Assembly (NCBI RefSeq): GCF_014490485.1
Contig: NZ_JACTVA010000019.1
Location: 24,344 to 88,343 of the forward strand
Direction: 5' to 3'
Length of the DNA stretch: 64,000 nucleotides
DNA from: Teichococcus aerophilus
GTDB lineage: Bacteria > Pseudomonadota > Alphaproteobacteria > Acetobacterales > Acetobacteraceae
Part shown: positions 62,858-64,000 of the stretch, one piece after another
Layout of the letters: every line of letters begins with the position of its first letter
How positions within the stretch are numbered: position 1 is the first letter of the stretch
Position numbers and translations under genes: made by a program
The notes under the pieces: model-generated
Database searches by the model: none
Told to the model about the DNA's origin: nothing
What the model saw: the letters and a program-made list of their open reading frames with translations, nothing else

Positions 62858-63898
62858 ATGCGCCGCTCCAGTGTCCTGCTCCTTGGTGTCTCGCTCCTGG
62901 CCTCCGCCGCCCTGCCGGCGCTGGCCCAGCCTGCCGCCACGCCCCAGGCCCGTAACCGCGATGCCCCGGCCGCCGCCCAGCCCGTCTCCGGCCCCCTCGT
63001 CCTCTACACCAGCCAGCTGGAGCCGGACGCCGCCGCCACCGTGGAGGCCTTCCGCAAGCTGCACCCGGCCGTGACGGTCGAGTGGATTCGCGGCGGCACC
63101 AACCAGATCATGCCGCGCCTGCGGGCCGAGATCGCCGCCGGCGCCCCGCGCGCGGACGTGCTGCTGCTGGCCGACAGCCTGACCTTCGAGGGCCTGAAGG
63201 CCGAGGGCCTGCTGCGCCCCAGCCCGGACGTCGCCCTCGGCAACACCCCGGCCGAGCGGCATGACCCGGACCGCACCTATTTCGGCACCAAGCTGCTGAC
63301 CACCGGCATCGTCATGAACACCCGCGCGCCCTTCACCCCGCGCGTCTGGGCCGACCTGCTGCGCCCCGAGGCGCGCAACATGACCGCGATGCCCTCGCCC
63401 GCCGTCTCCGGCGCCGCTGCCATCCATGTGCAGACCCTGGCACAGGCCCCCGGCCTGGGCTGGGACTACCTGGGCAAGCTGGGCGAGGCCGGCGTGCAGC
63501 CGCGCGGCGGCAACGGCGCCGTCATGCAGAGCGTCGCGGGCGGCGAGCGCGCCTTCGGCATCGTGGTCGACTACATGCCGATCCGGGAGGCCGCCAAGGG
63601 CGCACCGGTTCGCTTCATCGTGCCGGAGGACGGCGTCTCCGCCGTGACCGAGCCCGCCGCCATTCTCCGCAGCAGCCGCAACCCGCAGGCAGCCGTGGCC
63701 TTTATCTCCTTCCTGCTGTCGAAGGAGGGCCAGCAACTGGCCGCCAGCCAGGGCTTCCTGCCCGCCGACCCCACCATCGCCCCGCCCGCCGGCTTCCCGG
63801 ACCCGCGCACCATCCGCGTGCTGCCGCTGGATGCCGCCCGCGCGGCGGCCGAGGCCGATGCCTCGCTGCGCCGCTTCAACCAGCTTGTCGGCCAGTAA
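62858..63898 (+). CDS. Family-1 extracellular solute-binding protein (iron/Fbp-like)
   Basis: A 346-residue periplasmic protein. The signal peptide (MRRSSVLLLGVSLLASAALPALAQ) and a Pro/Ala linker precede the binding fold: GPLVLYTSQLEPDAAATVEAFRKLHPAVTVEWIRGGTNQIMPRLRAEIAAGAPRADVLLLADSLTFEGLKAEGLL, then GTKLLTTGIVMNTRAP and SFLLSKEGQQLAASQGFLPA. The group includes Fe(III)-, 2-aminoethylphosphonate- and other anion-binding proteins; the Tyr pair of ferric binders is not evident. It starts a transporter operon that leaves the window. Confidence 0.9.
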   Translation: MRRSSVLLLGVSLLASAALPALAQPAATPQARNRDAPAAAQPVSGPLVLYTSQLEPDAAATVEAFRKLHPAVTVEWIRGGTNQIMPRLRAEIAAGAPRADVLLLADSLTFEGLKAEGLLRPSPDVALGNTPAERHDPDRTYFGTKLLTTGIVMNTRAPFTPRVWADLLRPEARNMTAMPSPAVSGAAAIHVQTLAQAPGLGWDYLGKLGEAGVQPRGGNGAVMQSVAGGERAFGIVVDYMPIREAAKGAPVRFIVPEDGVSAVTEPAAILRSSRNPQAAVAFISFLLSKEGQQLAASQGFLPADPTIAPPAGFPDPRTIRVLPLDAARAAAEADASLRRFNQLVGQ

Positions 63899-64000
63899 CC
63901 TCCAGGAACGGCCCGCGGCGGCGCTGAGGCCGGCGGCCCCGGCCGCGTCCTTCGTCCCGCCCGCCCCCGCCCCGGTGTCACCCGCGCGGCGCCGCGCCCT
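63885..64000 (+). CDS. Probable ABC permease, N-terminal fragment
   Basis: An open frame overlaps the binding-protein stop and runs off the right edge. With a TTG start it reads SASNLQERPAAALRPAAPAA, then a Pro/Ala-rich stretch ending in SPARRRA, like the cytoplasmic leader of a large permease. The overlap and co-direction fit an ABC operon, but too little is present to name it, and the start codon is uncertain. Confidence 0.4.
   Translation, partial: MSASNLQERPAAALRPAAPAASFVPPAPAPVSPARRRA

Overview
The window is a 64 kb piece of a very GC-rich bacterial chromosome. Codon third positions are almost all G or C, and most genes have Shine-Dalgarno-preceded ATG or GTG starts. The gene content (glnB-glnA, dctA/dctBD with a sigma-54 promoter, PhoX with Pho boxes, Liv-type ABC transporters, BKACE, an Anbu peptidase cluster, B12-riboswitch-controlled metE) fits an environmental alphaproteobacterium. 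My best guess is Acetobacteraceae of Roseomonas type, but that is an inference from style and gene set. No rRNA, CRISPR array, insertion sequence or prophage was seen. The only RNA genes found are tRNA-His(GTG) and a cobalamin riboswitch.

Layout, left to right. (1) 1-3.4 kb: hyuA and the start of hyuB (hydantoinase/oxoprolinase type), divergent from an IclR regulator with a palindromic operator between them. (2) 3.8-10.1 kb: dctA faces the sensor-regulator pair dctB-dctD, with a consensus sigma-54 promoter and two DctD-like inverted repeats in the shared intergenic region. A zinc/PLP D-amino-acid lyase-like gene and a RidA-like gene follow tightly. (3) 10.2-18.1 kb, minus strand: branched-chain aminotransferase, an overlapping P450/LpxL-like acyltransferase pair, a 52-residue membrane ORF with XpaC-like and TelA-like genes, and phoX behind four Pho-box half sites in exact 11-bp steps. 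(4) 18.5-23.2 kb: a three-gene surface-glycan cassette (GT2 fused to a KpsS-like domain, polysaccharide pyruvyl transferase, SGNH hydrolase-like protein). (5) 23.2-29.1 kb: GntR and BenE, tRNA-His, a DUF1328 protein, an ATP-dependent DNA ligase with its exonuclease partner, and a small secreted protein.

(6) 29.2-37.3 kb: a catabolic cluster with a BKACE enzyme, a lambda-crystallin-type 3-hydroxyacid dehydrogenase, a single-chain LivM-LivG-LivF fusion, LivH, LivJ, a divergent GntR regulator and an SDR. The likely scheme is uptake of a hydroxy acid, oxidation to a beta-keto acid, then acetyl-CoA-dependent cleavage. (7) 37.4-41.6 kb: a DUF1194 protein, then the permuted ATP-grasp / alpha-E / Anbu proteasome-like cluster. 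(8) 41.8-48.3 kb: an HxlR/PRISE reductase pair, metE under a cobalamin riboswitch, a lytic transglycosylase and a purine permease. (9) 48.5-52.1 kb: a polar amino-acid ABC importer in one operon with a muconate-lactonizing-type enolase-superfamily enzyme. (10) 52.2-58.6 kb: a host-attachment-family protein, a DUF429-type protein, glnA, glnB, an aminotransferase, an HU-like protein and an RraA-like protein. (11) 58.6-64 kb: a pair of palindromic repeats, a 1015-residue FAD/Fe-S dehydrogenase, an enoyl-CoA hydratase, and a family-1 binding protein followed by what is probably the start of its permease.

Most transcription-unit ends carry long perfect hairpins. Several share an almost identical GGCCGGGGAA/TTCCCCGGCC stem, which looks like a genome-specific terminator family. 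Liv-type and polar-type transporter operons both place strong hairpins directly after the binding-protein gene, presumably to raise its expression relative to the membrane parts.
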